A DNA stretch of 25,158 nt from Pseudomonadota bacterium (GTDB lineage Bacteria; Pseudomonadota; Gammaproteobacteria; Burkholderiales; Burkholderiaceae). Within the stretch, counting starts at the first letter, position 1. The number at the start of each line of letters is the position of its first letter. The position numbers were made by a program, and so were the translations under genes. The notes beneath the pieces are model-generated. The model was not told the origin of the DNA. It did no database searches and worked only from the letters and a program-made list of their open reading frames with translations. Where the stretch lies: positions 1 through 25,158 of the forward strand of contig CAUJJP010000184.1 in assembly GCA_963205525.1 (NCBI GenBank), read 5' to 3'. Positions 8,854 through 17,211 of this stretch are shown here, piece by piece.

Positions 8854-8932
8854 TGACGCTGCGTCACGGCTGCTGTGAACGCGCGATGACCGGCCGCCTT
8901 TGAACACTCGTGGCCGCCTGCGTCAATCGTCA
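8854..8932. promoter_or_regulatory. Cluster of TGACG half-sites upstream of Bug-1
   Basis: TGACGCTGCGTCA (8854-8866) is a perfect palindrome around a central T. A second pair, GCGTCA (8920-8925) with CGTCA (8928-8932), gives four TGACG pentamers in 79 nt. The pattern could be a two-site operator separate from the TACSGTACTGTA element. The binding protein is unknown. Confidence 0.3.
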
Positions 8933-8993
8933 GCGTCCGCATCGTGCAGTAGCATATGAATACGGTCCGACCAGCCACCTCGAAGGAGACCCC

Positions 8994-9956
8994 ATGCACG
9001 CGCTCGTTCGTTTTCTCGGCGGCATGCTGCTGTGCCTGTCGGCTCTGGCCGCGCACGCCGACACCTACCCGGCGCGCGCCGTGCGCCTGATCGTCCCCTA
9101 TGCCGCGGGCCAGGGCACCGACATCGCGGCGCGCTACCTGGCCGACGAGATGGGCAAGGAGCTCAAGCAGACGGTCTTCGTCGACAACCGTCCCGGCGCC
9201 GGCGGCAACATCGGCACGCAGGCGGTGGCCCGTTCGGCCGCCGACGGCTACACCCTGCTGATCGGCACCAATGCCACCCATGCGGCCAATGCGCACCTGT
9301 ATGCCAACCCGGGCTTCGATGCGCAGGCCGACTTCGAGCCCATCGGCATGCTGGGTATCCTGCCGCTGGTGTGGGTGGCGCCACCCGCCAGCGCGGCCAA
9401 CAGCGTGACCGACCTCATCCGCATGGCCAAGGCGAAGCCCGATGCGCTGAACGTCGCCATCAGCACCACCACCTGCCGCATGGCGCACGAACTGCTGCGC
9501 CAGCGCGCGGAGGTGGCGCTGTTTCCGGTCGACTTCAAGGGCAGCGCGCAGTCGGCCACCGCCCTCATCGGCGGGCAGGTCGAGTTCATGGTCGACACCA
9601 TCACCTCGCTGCGCAGCTTCATCGCGTCGCAGCAGGTCAAGGCGCTGGGCGTGACCTCGGCCACCTCGAGCCGCCTGCTGCCCGGCGTCAAGTCGGTGGC
9701 CGAGCAAGGCGTGGCCGGCTACGAACTCGTGGGCTGGACCGTGCTCTATGCGCCCAAGGGGCTGGCGCCGGAGGTGTCGCGCACCTTGACGGCCGCCTTC
9801 AACCGCGTGCTTGCACGGGCAGACGTGCAGGACAAGCTGCTGCAGCTGGGCATCGAGCCGCAAAACAAGTCGGGCGAGGAACTCAACCGCTTCCTCGCGT
9901 CCGAGCGCCCGAAGTGGGAGCGGCTGATCAAGGCCGCGGGCCTCAAGCCGGGCTGA
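8994..9956 (+). CDS. Bug/TctC-family periplasmic receptor (TTT type), Bug-1
   Basis: Secreted periplasmic receptor of the Bordetella uptake gene family, associated with tripartite tricarboxylate transporters; it binds small carboxylates or amides. The 320-residue product has a Sec signal peptide (hydrophobic 8-20, cleavage near residue 22 after Ala-His-Ala). The mature chain shows the family signatures VPYAAGQGTDIAAR (34-47) and NRPGAGGNIG (65-74). A strong AAGGAGA precedes ATG 8994. It is apparently monocistronic; its last 14 nt overlap the convergent CrtC-like gene. TctA/TctB membrane subunits are absent from the window, which is usual for the many orphan Bug genes of Burkholderiales. Confidence 0.9.
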   Translation: MHALVRFLGGMLLCLSALAAHADTYPARAVRLIVPYAAGQGTDIAARYLADEMGKELKQTVFVDNRPGAGGNIGTQAVARSAADGYTLLIGTNATHAANAHLYANPGFDAQADFEPIGMLGILPLVWVAPPASAANSVTDLIRMAKAKPDALNVAISTTTCRMAHELLRQRAEVALFPVDFKGSAQSATALIGGQVEFMVDTITSLRSFIASQQVKALGVTSATSSRLLPGVKSVAEQGVAGYELVGWTVLYAPKGLAPEVSRTLTAAFNRVLARADVQDKLLQLGIEPQNKSGEELNRFLASERPKWERLIKAAGLKPG

Positions 9957-10947
9957 GCGCGGCGGCCTTGCGCCCGGCCCGCGACAGCCGCGCGCCCAGG
10001 TAGTCGAGGCCGAAGATGTCGGCCGCCTCGCCGTACCCCAGCCGCCCCTCGCAGCGGTAGCGCATGTATGACTGGTACGACACATGCGACGGATTGAACG
10101 AGTACCAGGGGTGGCCGGCGATGGCCTGACCTTCGATCGCCCATTCGCGCCCGCGCACATCGGTGGCCACGATGCGGATCCCCGTGGGCACCATCTGCGC
10201 CCGGGTCGCCTCGATGCGCGCGGCGACGAGGCCGTGCACGATGCCGTTCTCGGCGACGAAGCCGAAGCGCAGGCCGTCGTAACGCACCTCGCCATCCGTC
10301 AGATCGAGCGGCGCGGCGATGTGGAAAGCGAGGTCGGGACCGAAATTGGCCGAGATCCAGGCCGCGGACCGTGTCCCCAACTCGGGGCGCGGGCCCCAGC
10401 TGTGGTCCATGCCCTCGTAACAGTCGACGCGGTATTCGCACCCGCGCAGCGTCAGCGTGCCGGTGACGTGGCCCTTGACCTCGAAGTGGCCGTTGACCCA
10501 GTGCGCGCCCATGCGTGGATCGGCCGTCTGACCCTGGGCGAGCAGCGGGTTTTCGCGCGGGTCGTGCGGATCGAAGGGCTGGTGGATGGCTTGGAAGTCG
10601 AGGTCGAAGGCGCAACTCCCGAGCGCGCTGCGGTAGGCGAAGCGGTAGGCCTTGGGCCCGTCGAGCGCCTGCACCGACAGGCCGTTGGCCAGGGTGTAGT
10701 GGCTGAACGAGGGCGGGCAGGGCAGGTGCATCTGCGAATCGGTGAAGTCCACCTCGTAGGGCTGCAGGCACAGGCCCTCGCTGACCAGCACCGATGACAG
10801 CACCACGCCCAGGTTGGGCCGCGCCAGCACGTAGAGGTTGCCGAAGATGCCGGGTTCGGGTACGAAGAAGGGCAGGAAGGTGGTTTCGGTCCAGGTCGGG
10901 TCTTCGGGGTCACGGTCGTGGAAATCGGCGTCGCGTGTGGTGATCAT
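9943..10947 (-). CDS. CrtC/AttH-like (DUF7064/DUF7065-type) protein, copy B
   Basis: A 334-residue soluble protein, distant paralogue of the product of 2433-3548. Shared elements are DHSWGPR at 181-187 and the segment GLSVQALDGPKAYRF (89-103), followed in both copies by a FD-x-D/E-F motif. It lacks the C-terminal extension of copy A. No function has been established to my knowledge; a lipocalin-like fold with a hydrophobic ligand pocket is expected from the CrtC/AttH relationship. It is last in a minus-strand operon, 25 nt after Bug-2, and its 3' end overlaps Bug-1 by 14 nt. Through the kinase promoter it falls under operator site 3, so both CrtC-like copies sit in transcripts carrying the shared operator. 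Confidence 0.7.
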   Translation of the reverse strand: MITTRDADFHDRDPEDPTWTETTFLPFFVPEPGIFGNLYVLARPNLGVVLSSVLVSEGLCLQPYEVDFTDSQMHLPCPPSFSHYTLANGLSVQALDGPKAYRFAYRSALGSCAFDLDFQAIHQPFDPHDPRENPLLAQGQTADPRMGAHWVNGHFEVKGHVTGTLTLRGCEYRVDCYEGMDHSWGPRPELGTRSAAWISANFGPDLAFHIAAPLDLTDGEVRYDGLRFGFVAENGIVHGLVAARIEATRAQMVPTGIRIVATDVRGREWAIEGQAIAGHPWYSFNPSHVSYQSYMRYRCEGRLGYGEAADIFGLDYLGARLSRAGRKAAALSPA

Positions 10948-10972
10948 CGGTTGGTCTCGTCGTGACGGGAGT

Positions 10973-11953
10973 TCATTCCTCGGCCTTGAAGCCCACGGCC
11001 TTGACGACCGGGGCCCAGCGGCGCATGTCGGATTCGATCAGCGCGGCCAGCTGCAACGGTCCGCCGGTCTGCGTCTCCATGCCAAATTTGGCGAAGCGCT
11101 CCTTCAGCTCGCTGCTGGCGGTGGCCTGGTTGACGGCCTGCGCCAGCCGCCCGACCAGGTCGGCTGGCGTGCGCGCCGGCAACAAGAAGGCCAGCCAGGC
11201 CTCCGAGACCACCTCCTTGTAGCCCGACTCGGCGACGGTGGGCACCGCCGTCAGGAACGGATTGCGCTGCGCGCCGAAGGTGGCCAGAACCCTCAGCTTG
11301 CCAGCTCGCTGCAATGGCAGCGCCTCACCCACGGCATTGATGCTGACCGGGATCTGGCCGCCCATGACGTCCTGCAGCGACAGGGCGCCGCCCTTGTAGG
11401 GCACGTGGGTCAGCCTGACCCCGCTGGCGTGCTCGACCATCGCGCCCGCCAGATGCAGGGTGGTGCCGGCGCCCGATGAGCCGTAGCTGTTGGCCGAGGG
11501 GTTGGCCTTGACCCAGGCCAGCCAATCGGCGAGGTTGTTCACGGTGACGGGAACGGCGGGGCCGGCGCACAGCGCGTAGCCGGATTTGGCGGCCACGGCC
11601 ACTGGCGCGAAGTCGGCCACCGGGTCGTAACCCAGTCGCGTGAAGGTGTGCGGATAGACCGTGAGCGCGAAATCGGGCGTGAACAGCACGGTATGTCCGT
11701 CGGGCTCGGCCGCCTTCACCGCCTGTACCGCCAGCCGGCCCGAGGCGCCGACGCGGTTCTCGACGATCACGCCGGCCGGGTAGGCCGGGCGCAGGGCGTC
11801 TGCTAGGGCACGGCCCAGCGCGTCGGTGCCGCCGCCTGCGGCAAAGCCGAGCACGATGCGCAGCGGCTTGGCGGTCTGTGCCGTGGCGGGGCAGCCGATG
11901 GCGGCGGCGGTCAGCCAGCCGGTGTTCGAGAGGAGTCTGCGGCGGGTGATCAT
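10973..11953 (-). CDS. Bug/TctC-family periplasmic receptor, Bug-2 (Tat-like signal)
   Basis: A 326-residue periplasmic receptor of the TTT/Bug family. Family signatures are LGFAAGGGTDALGR (35-48) and ENRVGASG (65-72; the usual Pro of NRPGA is Val here). The N-terminus has a twin-arginine-like motif TRRRLLS (3-9) before a modest hydrophobic stretch (13-25), so Tat export is possible, unlike the Sec-type leaders of Bug-1 and Bug-3. ATG at 11953 overlaps the stop of the helical protein upstream (11950-11952), giving translational coupling. Its place inside the kinase operon suggests it brings in the substrate handled by that operon. Confidence 0.88.
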   Translation of the reverse strand: MITRRRLLSNTGWLTAAAIGCPATAQTAKPLRIVLGFAAGGGTDALGRALADALRPAYPAGVIVENRVGASGRLAVQAVKAAEPDGHTVLFTPDFALTVYPHTFTRLGYDPVADFAPVAVAAKSGYALCAGPAVPVTVNNLADWLAWVKANPSANSYGSSGAGTTLHLAGAMVEHASGVRLTHVPYKGGALSLQDVMGGQIPVSINAVGEALPLQRAGKLRVLATFGAQRNPFLTAVPTVAESGYKEVVSEAWLAFLLPARTPADLVGRLAQAVNQATASSELKERFAKFGMETQTGGPLQLAALIESDMRRWAPVVKAVGFKAEE

Positions 11954-12540
11954 GGCGTGTCTCCGTGGGGGCTGGTGGTGCGTCCGCCGTCGAGGGCGGC
12001 GTGCAGGGCTTGTTCGATGTCGGGTACCGTGGCGGGCTCGGGGTCCAGGCCCAGTGGCGCGAACCAGGCGCGGCGCAGGGCCAGCATTCGGCTCGCGTTG
12101 GCCAGCACCAGCCGCTCGAGCGCGCGGCGTTCGCCGTCGGGCGCGTCGGCCGCGCAGCGCACGGCGACTGCCGCCAGCGCATCCAGCTGTTGGGCCGCGT
12201 GCTGAAGCGAGCGGCTTTCCGCCAACGCATCGAGCAGCAGGGGCTGCGCGGCACGCACCGCCAGGTCCAGTCCGGTGCCGACCTCGGCCGGTATCCAGGG
12301 TGCACGCACCAGCGGCTGTAGGGACTGTGCCTGCTGCAGCGCCAGCGCCAGCTCGGCGCGCAGGCGAATGCCCTCGTGCGCAGCGCGCTGGCGGACCAGA
12401 TCCAGGAATCGCAGCACCAGCCGCAGCTGCTCGGATGCGAGCGGGTTGGCGGGGTCCAGGCTGGGTGCCACGACCTCGTCCAGTGCGCGGCCGGCGGCTT
12501 TCAGCGCGGCGTCGAAGGCATGGGTAGCGTGCGGCGTCAC
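11950..12540 (-). CDS. Hypothetical all-helical protein coupled to the kinase (LvaB-like position)
   Basis: A 196-residue, Ala/Leu/Arg-rich protein predicted to be almost entirely helical, with no signal peptide, membrane span or cysteine-metal motif. I do not recognise it with confidence. A segment near residues 18-50 (LDEVVAPSLDPANPLASEQL) resembles small helical proteins, such as those labelled DUF6285, often encoded next to phosphotransferase-family kinases. In Pseudomonas putida the small protein LvaB is required with kinase LvaA to phosphorylate 4-hydroxyacyl-CoA. Here the start (12540) overlaps the kinase stop by 4 nt and the stop overlaps the Bug-2 start by 4 nt, so production in step with the kinase is likely. 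The LvaB-like role is inference from position. Confidence 0.75.
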   Translation of the reverse strand: MTPHATHAFDAALKAAGRALDEVVAPSLDPANPLASEQLRLVLRFLDLVRQRAAHEGIRLRAELALALQQAQSLQPLVRAPWIPAEVGTGLDLAVRAAQPLLLDALAESRSLQHAAQQLDALAAVAVRCAADAPDGERRALERLVLANASRMLALRRAWFAPLGLDPEPATVPDIEQALHAALDGGRTTSPHGDTP

Positions 12541-13793
12541 GTCAGATCCTCCAGTGTGCGGCGCAGCAACTCGACGGCGCCCCAGCCCACGGCCTCGGTC
12601 GAGGCCAGCAGGATGTCCTGGTGCGACTTCGCCAGTCGCACCACGCGGTAGCTAGTGGCCACGGCGGCCACCGCCACCTGGTAGGCGTTGAAGACCGCAT
12701 ACCAGTGCAGCCGCTGCCGGTCCACCGTCAGCCCGCTCAGCCGTTCGTAGCGCTCGAAGAGGTCCTCCGGGGGCAGCAGGCCGCTGGCGAGAAAGGTGCG
12801 GCCGTCTTCGGCCAGCCCGCCGAAGACCGGGCTGGTGGCCCAGGCCAGGTCGCGGTGCCGGTCGCCCAGGTAGCCGCGCTCCCAGTCGAGCACGGCGGTG
12901 ATCTCGCCGCTGGACTCGTCGAAGAGGAAGTTGCCCGAGCGGTAGTCGCCGTGCACGATGCTCACCACGTCCAGGTGCGGCAGGTTGCGCAGCAGCCATT
13001 GCGTGGCCACCTCCAGCACCGGCAGATCGCCATGGCGGTCCTCCTCCCAGACGCGGCGGGCCCGGTTGAGCTGCCAGAGCGCGCTCTGCGTCGTGCCGAC
13101 GGCGGAGAGGTCGAAGGCCTCGAAACCCGGGCCCAGCGGGCTGTGCGTGTGGATGGTCGCCAGGTGGCGCACGAATTGCGGCGCCAGTCGTTCGCGCAGC
13201 GCGGCCGGAAACTGCGTACCGATGCCCGACAGCGTGCCGCTGCTCGTCTGCTTCGGCTTGGTCACACCCGGCGAGAAGGCATAGATCAGGGCTGGTTCCG
13301 GGAAGTGCCGGCCCTCGGCATCGACCCAGTGGGTGCGAGGCACCGGCAGCACGCCCTCGAACGCCTTGAGCAGTTGGAACTCGCGCGCACGGCTGGTGGA
13401 GTTCAGCGACTCGGCCGGTTCCATGCGCACCACCAAAGGCATGTCCACGGTCTGGCTGTCGACCTGGCGGCGCAACGTGAAGCCCATCTGGATCTTGGAT
13501 GCGCCGCCGGCAAACCAGCGCGGGTCGCGGACCTCGAAGGCGCCGTCGAGCACGCTGCGCAGGAAGCCGCGAACGTGGTCGCACAGCTGCTCGAGGGTCG
13601 GTGGTCGCGGCGCCGGTCGGGCCCGCCGTGCCAGCTTGCGCGCCAGCATGGCTTCGATCTCGCGCTCGGTCGGGAAGCAACGCCGCAGCAGCGCGTCCAG
13701 CGCCGGCGTGGGTGCATCGCGCTCGGCGTCGTCCAGGTGCAGCGGCAGCAGCCGGGGGTCGTCATTCGCTTGGGGGGTGTCGGTCTCGGTCAT
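12537..13793 (-). CDS. Phosphotransferase-family (APH/choline kinase-like) kinase
   Basis: A 418-residue small-molecule kinase of the aminoglycoside phosphotransferase fold (PF01636). Seen in the sequence: a glycine-rich nucleotide loop FAGGASKIQMGF (94-105), Brenner motif HGDYRSGN (H281, D283, N288) and the metal-binding DWE (D303) in AVLDWERGYLGD. The family includes LvaA and the kinase halves of ACAD10/ACAD11, which phosphorylate 4-hydroxyacyl-CoAs, so a hydroxyacyl-CoA substrate fits this setting better than drug resistance. It is first in an operon with the helical protein, Bug-2 and CrtC-like B. No Shine-Dalgarno sequence precedes the ATG, and operator site 3 lies only 14 nt upstream, so a leaderless or very short leader is possible, or a different start. 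Confidence 0.85.
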   Translation of the reverse strand: MTETDTPQANDDPRLLPLHLDDAERDAPTPALDALLRRCFPTEREIEAMLARKLARRARPAPRPPTLEQLCDHVRGFLRSVLDGAFEVRDPRWFAGGASKIQMGFTLRRQVDSQTVDMPLVVRMEPAESLNSTSRAREFQLLKAFEGVLPVPRTHWVDAEGRHFPEPALIYAFSPGVTKPKQTSSGTLSGIGTQFPAALRERLAPQFVRHLATIHTHSPLGPGFEAFDLSAVGTTQSALWQLNRARRVWEEDRHGDLPVLEVATQWLLRNLPHLDVVSIVHGDYRSGNFLFDESSGEITAVLDWERGYLGDRHRDLAWATSPVFGGLAEDGRTFLASGLLPPEDLFERYERLSGLTVDRQRLHWYAVFNAYQVAVAAVATSYRVVRLAKSHQDILLASTEAVGWGAVELLRRTLEDLT

Positions 13794-13805
13794 GGCCCGG
13801 AAATC

Positions 13806-13822
13806 GTACGGTGGCGTACGGT
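13806..13822. promoter_or_regulatory. Operator site 3 (diverged copy of shared palindrome)
   Basis: GTACGGTGGCGTACGGT. It has the same GTACGGT-N3-GTAC-N-GT layout as site 1 (13 of 17 positions identical), and TAC/GTA ends are kept in the core TACGGTGGCGTA (13807-13818). It lies 13-29 nt upstream of the kinase ATG. Weaker palindromicity than sites 1 and 2 makes this call less certain. Confidence 0.45.
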
Positions 13823-13876
13823 CCGGTGCGAGCCTGACTTGTCCTCAGTGCGAATGTCCCGGACGGAGCAATTGCA

Positions 13877-14593
13877 TCAGCCGCGCTCGCGCGGCAGCGG
13901 CACGAGGTCGAGCACCGTCAGCTGGCGGTAGCCCAGCCGGATGGCGCCGCTGCGCTCCAGCGCGCGCAACTCGGCATTGACTCGCGCGCGTGATGCGCCG
14001 ACGGCACTGGCGAGGTCTCGCTGCGAGACCGACAGCTCCCAGCTGCCATCGCCCAGCGGCCTGCCATTGAGCAGGGCCAGGTGCCGCAGCACGCCCAGCA
14101 CGCGCGTCGTCAGCGTCTGTTCTGTGCGCAGCGTCAGCAGGTCGATCAGGTCATAGGCATGGCTGGCGAGCAGCGCTGCGGCCGCCATCGCCACCTCGGC
14201 ATCGGCGCGCAGGATGGCCAGCAGCATGTCGCGTTCGACTTCGAGCGTCTCGCAATGTTCGCAGGCGATGACGTCGACCGGCAGCGGCAACCCCGACACC
14301 GCCGAAGCCAGACCGACTGTCTCGCCCGGCAACTGCCAGCGCACGAAGACGGCATGCCCGGCCGATGGCACGGCCAGTACGCGGGCGCGGCCGCTGACGA
14401 TGGTCATCACCGACGAGGCCACGCGATCGCGCGGCAGCAGCACGTCACCGTCGCGCCACGCGCGGCGCACCGCGGCGGACCGCAGCGCCTGCGCGGCTGC
14501 CGGCGGAAAGGAGGAGAAGGCATGCTCGGCGGAAACGTCGGGACGGCGAAGCTTCCGACTCCCGGCGGCCGGCCGGTGTGGCGTGGTGCTCAA
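13877..14593 (-). CDS. Crp/Fnr-family transcriptional regulator
   Basis: A 238-residue regulator with an N-terminal cyclic-nucleotide-binding-like beta-barrel (about 30-125), a dimerisation helix (about 130-170) and a C-terminal winged HTH whose recognition region is SQRDLASAVGASRARVNAEL (190-209). FNR's N-terminal cysteine cluster is absent; the only close cysteine pair is C111/C114. cAMP-contacting residues of Crp are not obvious, so the ligand is unknown. The start used is TTG at 14593, with no clear Shine-Dalgarno sequence, and the frame is open to a stop at 14627, so the N-terminus is uncertain. A TTGACA-like sequence lies on the minus strand at 14679-14684 but without a good -10. It sits 83 nt upstream of the kinase operon on the same strand and may regulate it. 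Confidence 0.83.
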   Translation of the reverse strand: MSTTPHRPAAGSRKLRRPDVSAEHAFSSFPPAAAQALRSAAVRRAWRDGDVLLPRDRVASSVMTIVSGRARVLAVPSAGHAVFVRWQLPGETVGLASAVSGLPLPVDVIACEHCETLEVERDMLLAILRADAEVAMAAAALLASHAYDLIDLLTLRTEQTLTTRVLGVLRHLALLNGRPLGDGSWELSVSQRDLASAVGASRARVNAELRALERSGAIRLGYRQLTVLDLVPLPRERG

Positions 14594-14805
14594 ACCTGCG
14601 GGTGGGCGGTGGAGGATCCGCTCACTCTAGCGGCCCGTCCGTGCGCCGTCGATGCCGCGACGGGTCAAGAGGGCGAGTTGTCAATGCACGTACAGGCAGC
14701 CGTTCCGGTCCGGCGTGGCGCCGACTCAGCAGCGGCCGTGGTCGGTGGCCGGCAGCGCCACCGCGGCCGCCATCTCCTGGGTGTCGGCCTCCGCTCGAAG
14801 GGTCT
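14594..14805. other. Intergenic region between the CoA-transferase and the Crp/Fnr-type gene
   Basis: 212 nt on the path from the CaiB-type gene stop to the regulator start. I see no convincing gene, tRNA or strong hairpin. TTGACA (minus strand, 14679-14684) and TTGACC (14663-14668) are isolated -35-like hexamers for the regulator. Confidence 0.5.
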
Positions 14806-15954
14806 TCAGGTGGCGAGCCAGTCGCGCAGCACGGCTTCGCGGTGTTCGCCGATGCCCGGCACCTGCGCGCCCAGGGCCGAGCCGCCGTCCGACAGCTGCC
14901 ACGGGGCGTTGACGCCGGTGAAGGCGCCGGCGGCGTCCTGCACCGGGGCAAACAGGCCACGCGCAGCGGCCTGCTCGTCGGCGAGCAGTTCGCCGGGGTC
15001 GGCATAACGGGCGCAGGGCACGCCGGCAGCCTCCAGCGTGGCCAGCACCTCGGCGGTGTTGCGCTCGCGTGTCCAGGTCTCGACGACGGCCATCATCTCG
15101 GCCCAGTGCGCGCCACGTGTCGGCACGCTGGCAAAACACGGGTCGCTGCGCAGCGCGGGCAGCGCGGTGACATCGGCCAGTGCGTCGAAGTTGCGCTGCG
15201 TGATCGGCACGATCAGCACATCGCCGTCGCGTGCGGCCACCGGCCCGTAGGTGGCGCGCGGCGCGTTCACGGGGAACTGCGCCTCCTGCAGTTCGTAGAT
15301 CAGCAGGTTGAGCATCGAATCCATCAGCGCCACGTCGACCACTTGGCCGCGGCCGCTGCGCGCCCGCTGCACCAGCGCCGTCTGGATGGCGGCAAAGGCG
15401 TTCAGCCCACCCAGCACGTCGGCGACGAAGGTGGCGGTGGCGGCCGGCCGCTGGCGGTCGCCCGCCCAGCGCGCCAGCGTGCGTTCGTAGCCGCTGGCGG
15501 CCTGCACGATCATCGCGTAGGCGGCGCGCCCGGCAGCCGGGCCCTGCTGGCCATAGCCGCTGATCGAGGCATAGACCAGCTGCGGATTTGCCGCCCGCAG
15601 GCTGGCGGCGCCCAGGCCCAGGCGCTCCATCACGCCGGGGCGGAAGTTCTCCAGCAGCACGTCGGCCTGCAGCGCCAGCGCGCGGGCGGTGGCCAGGTCG
15701 TCGGCCCGCTTGAGGTCGAGCGCGATGCTGCGCTTGCCGGCGTTGAGCTGGCCGAAATAGGTGCTGTGCCGGCTGCCGTCGGCGGCGGTACGCAGCGGTG
15801 CGCGCAGGCGCATGTCGTCGCCCTCGGGCGGTTCGACCTTCACGACATCGGCGCCCAGGTCGGCCATCAGCCGCGCGCAGTACGGCCCGGCCATCATGAT
15901 CGAGAAGTCCAGCACCTTCAGCCCGTCGAGGGCGCGAGCGTGTTCCATATCCAT
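14806..15954 (-). CDS. CaiB/BaiF-type (family III) CoA-transferase, copy 1
   Basis: Transfers CoA between an acyl-CoA donor and a carboxylic acid acceptor. The 382-residue product has the family N-terminus GLKVLDFSIMMAGPYCARL (11-29), ADLGADVVKVEPPEGD (31-46) and ENFRPGVMERLGL (102-114). The catalytic aspartate (formyl-CoA transferase D169 equivalent) is D179 in FVADVLGG, and GRGQVVDVALMDS (201-213) follows. ATG at 15954 is used; a second Met two codons later is possible. It is divergent from the acyl-CoA dehydrogenase at 16062 across a 107-nt promoter region. It is a clear paralogue of the CoA-transferase at 21254-22441, which also partners an acyl-CoA dehydrogenase. Confidence 0.9.
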   Translation of the reverse strand: MDMEHARALDGLKVLDFSIMMAGPYCARLMADLGADVVKVEPPEGDDMRLRAPLRTAADGSRHSTYFGQLNAGKRSIALDLKRADDLATARALALQADVLLENFRPGVMERLGLGAASLRAANPQLVYASISGYGQQGPAAGRAAYAMIVQAASGYERTLARWAGDRQRPAATATFVADVLGGLNAFAAIQTALVQRARSGRGQVVDVALMDSMLNLLIYELQEAQFPVNAPRATYGPVAARDGDVLIVPITQRNFDALADVTALPALRSDPCFASVPTRGAHWAEMMAVVETWTRERNTAEVLATLEAAGVPCARYADPGELLADEQAAARGLFAPVQDAAGAFTGVNAPWQLSDGGSALGAQVPGIGEHREAVLRDWLAT

Positions 15955-15999
15955 GGCCTCATGCTGACCGCTGGAGGGCGCGCCAGCATGGCGCCCGGC

Positions 16000-16014
16000 G
16001 CACAGATGCTGTGC
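16000..16014. promoter_or_regulatory. Palindrome GCACAG-N3-CTGTGC in divergent promoter
   Basis: GCACAGATGCTGTGC has perfect 6-bp arms around ATG and lies midway between the CaiB-type gene (ATG 15954) and the acyl-CoA dehydrogenase (ATG 16062). A second inverted repeat, CATGCTG (15960-15966) and CAGCATG (15984-15990), lies beside it. The 10-mer GCACAGCATC recurs at 22444-22453 before the other CaiB-type gene. A LysR-type or other dimeric regulator could bind here. Confidence 0.4.
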
Positions 16015-16061
16015 CGCCCGCCGCCCTTGGTGACGCCGCGCTGGCGCCGTAGGCTGGGTGG

Positions 16062-17201
<1,140 letters not shown>

Positions 17202-17211
17202 GGAGACCCCG

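Larger units (their letters stand above)
8734..8993. other. Divergent intergenic region, ligase / Bug-1
   Basis: 260 nt without a gene. It contains the shared palindrome (8784-8797), a hairpin CCCCGC-GCAC-GCGGGG (8830-8845), and an odd-length perfect palindrome TGACGC-T-GCGTCA (8854-8866). A further GCGTCAATCGTCA lies at 8920-8932. I see no convincing -35/-10 pair. GAAGGAGA at about 8982-8989 serves the Bug-1 ATG. Confidence 0.6.

Noticed and set aside
7087..8856. A 589-codon plus-strand frame opposite the acyl-CoA ligase
   Set aside because: Its composition (His, Arg, Val, Ala and Gly rich, no recognisable motifs) is typical of the antisense of a GC-rich gene, and the minus-strand ligase has every ANL motif.
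8950..8976. CAGTAGCATATGAATACGG as a possible fourth copy of the shared operator
   Set aside because: Half-sites are spaced differently and the core does not match; it is more likely part of the Bug-1 promoter region.
12537..13793. Antibiotic-resistance aminoglycoside phosphotransferase
   Set aside because: The fold is shared, but the neighbours (acyl-CoA enzymes, Bug receptor, coupled helical protein) and the shared operator favour a metabolic kinase.
13877..14593. Oxygen-sensing FNR
   Set aside because: The N-terminal cysteines needed for the iron-sulfur cluster are absent; only C111 and C114 form a close pair, so only the broader Crp/Fnr family is supported.
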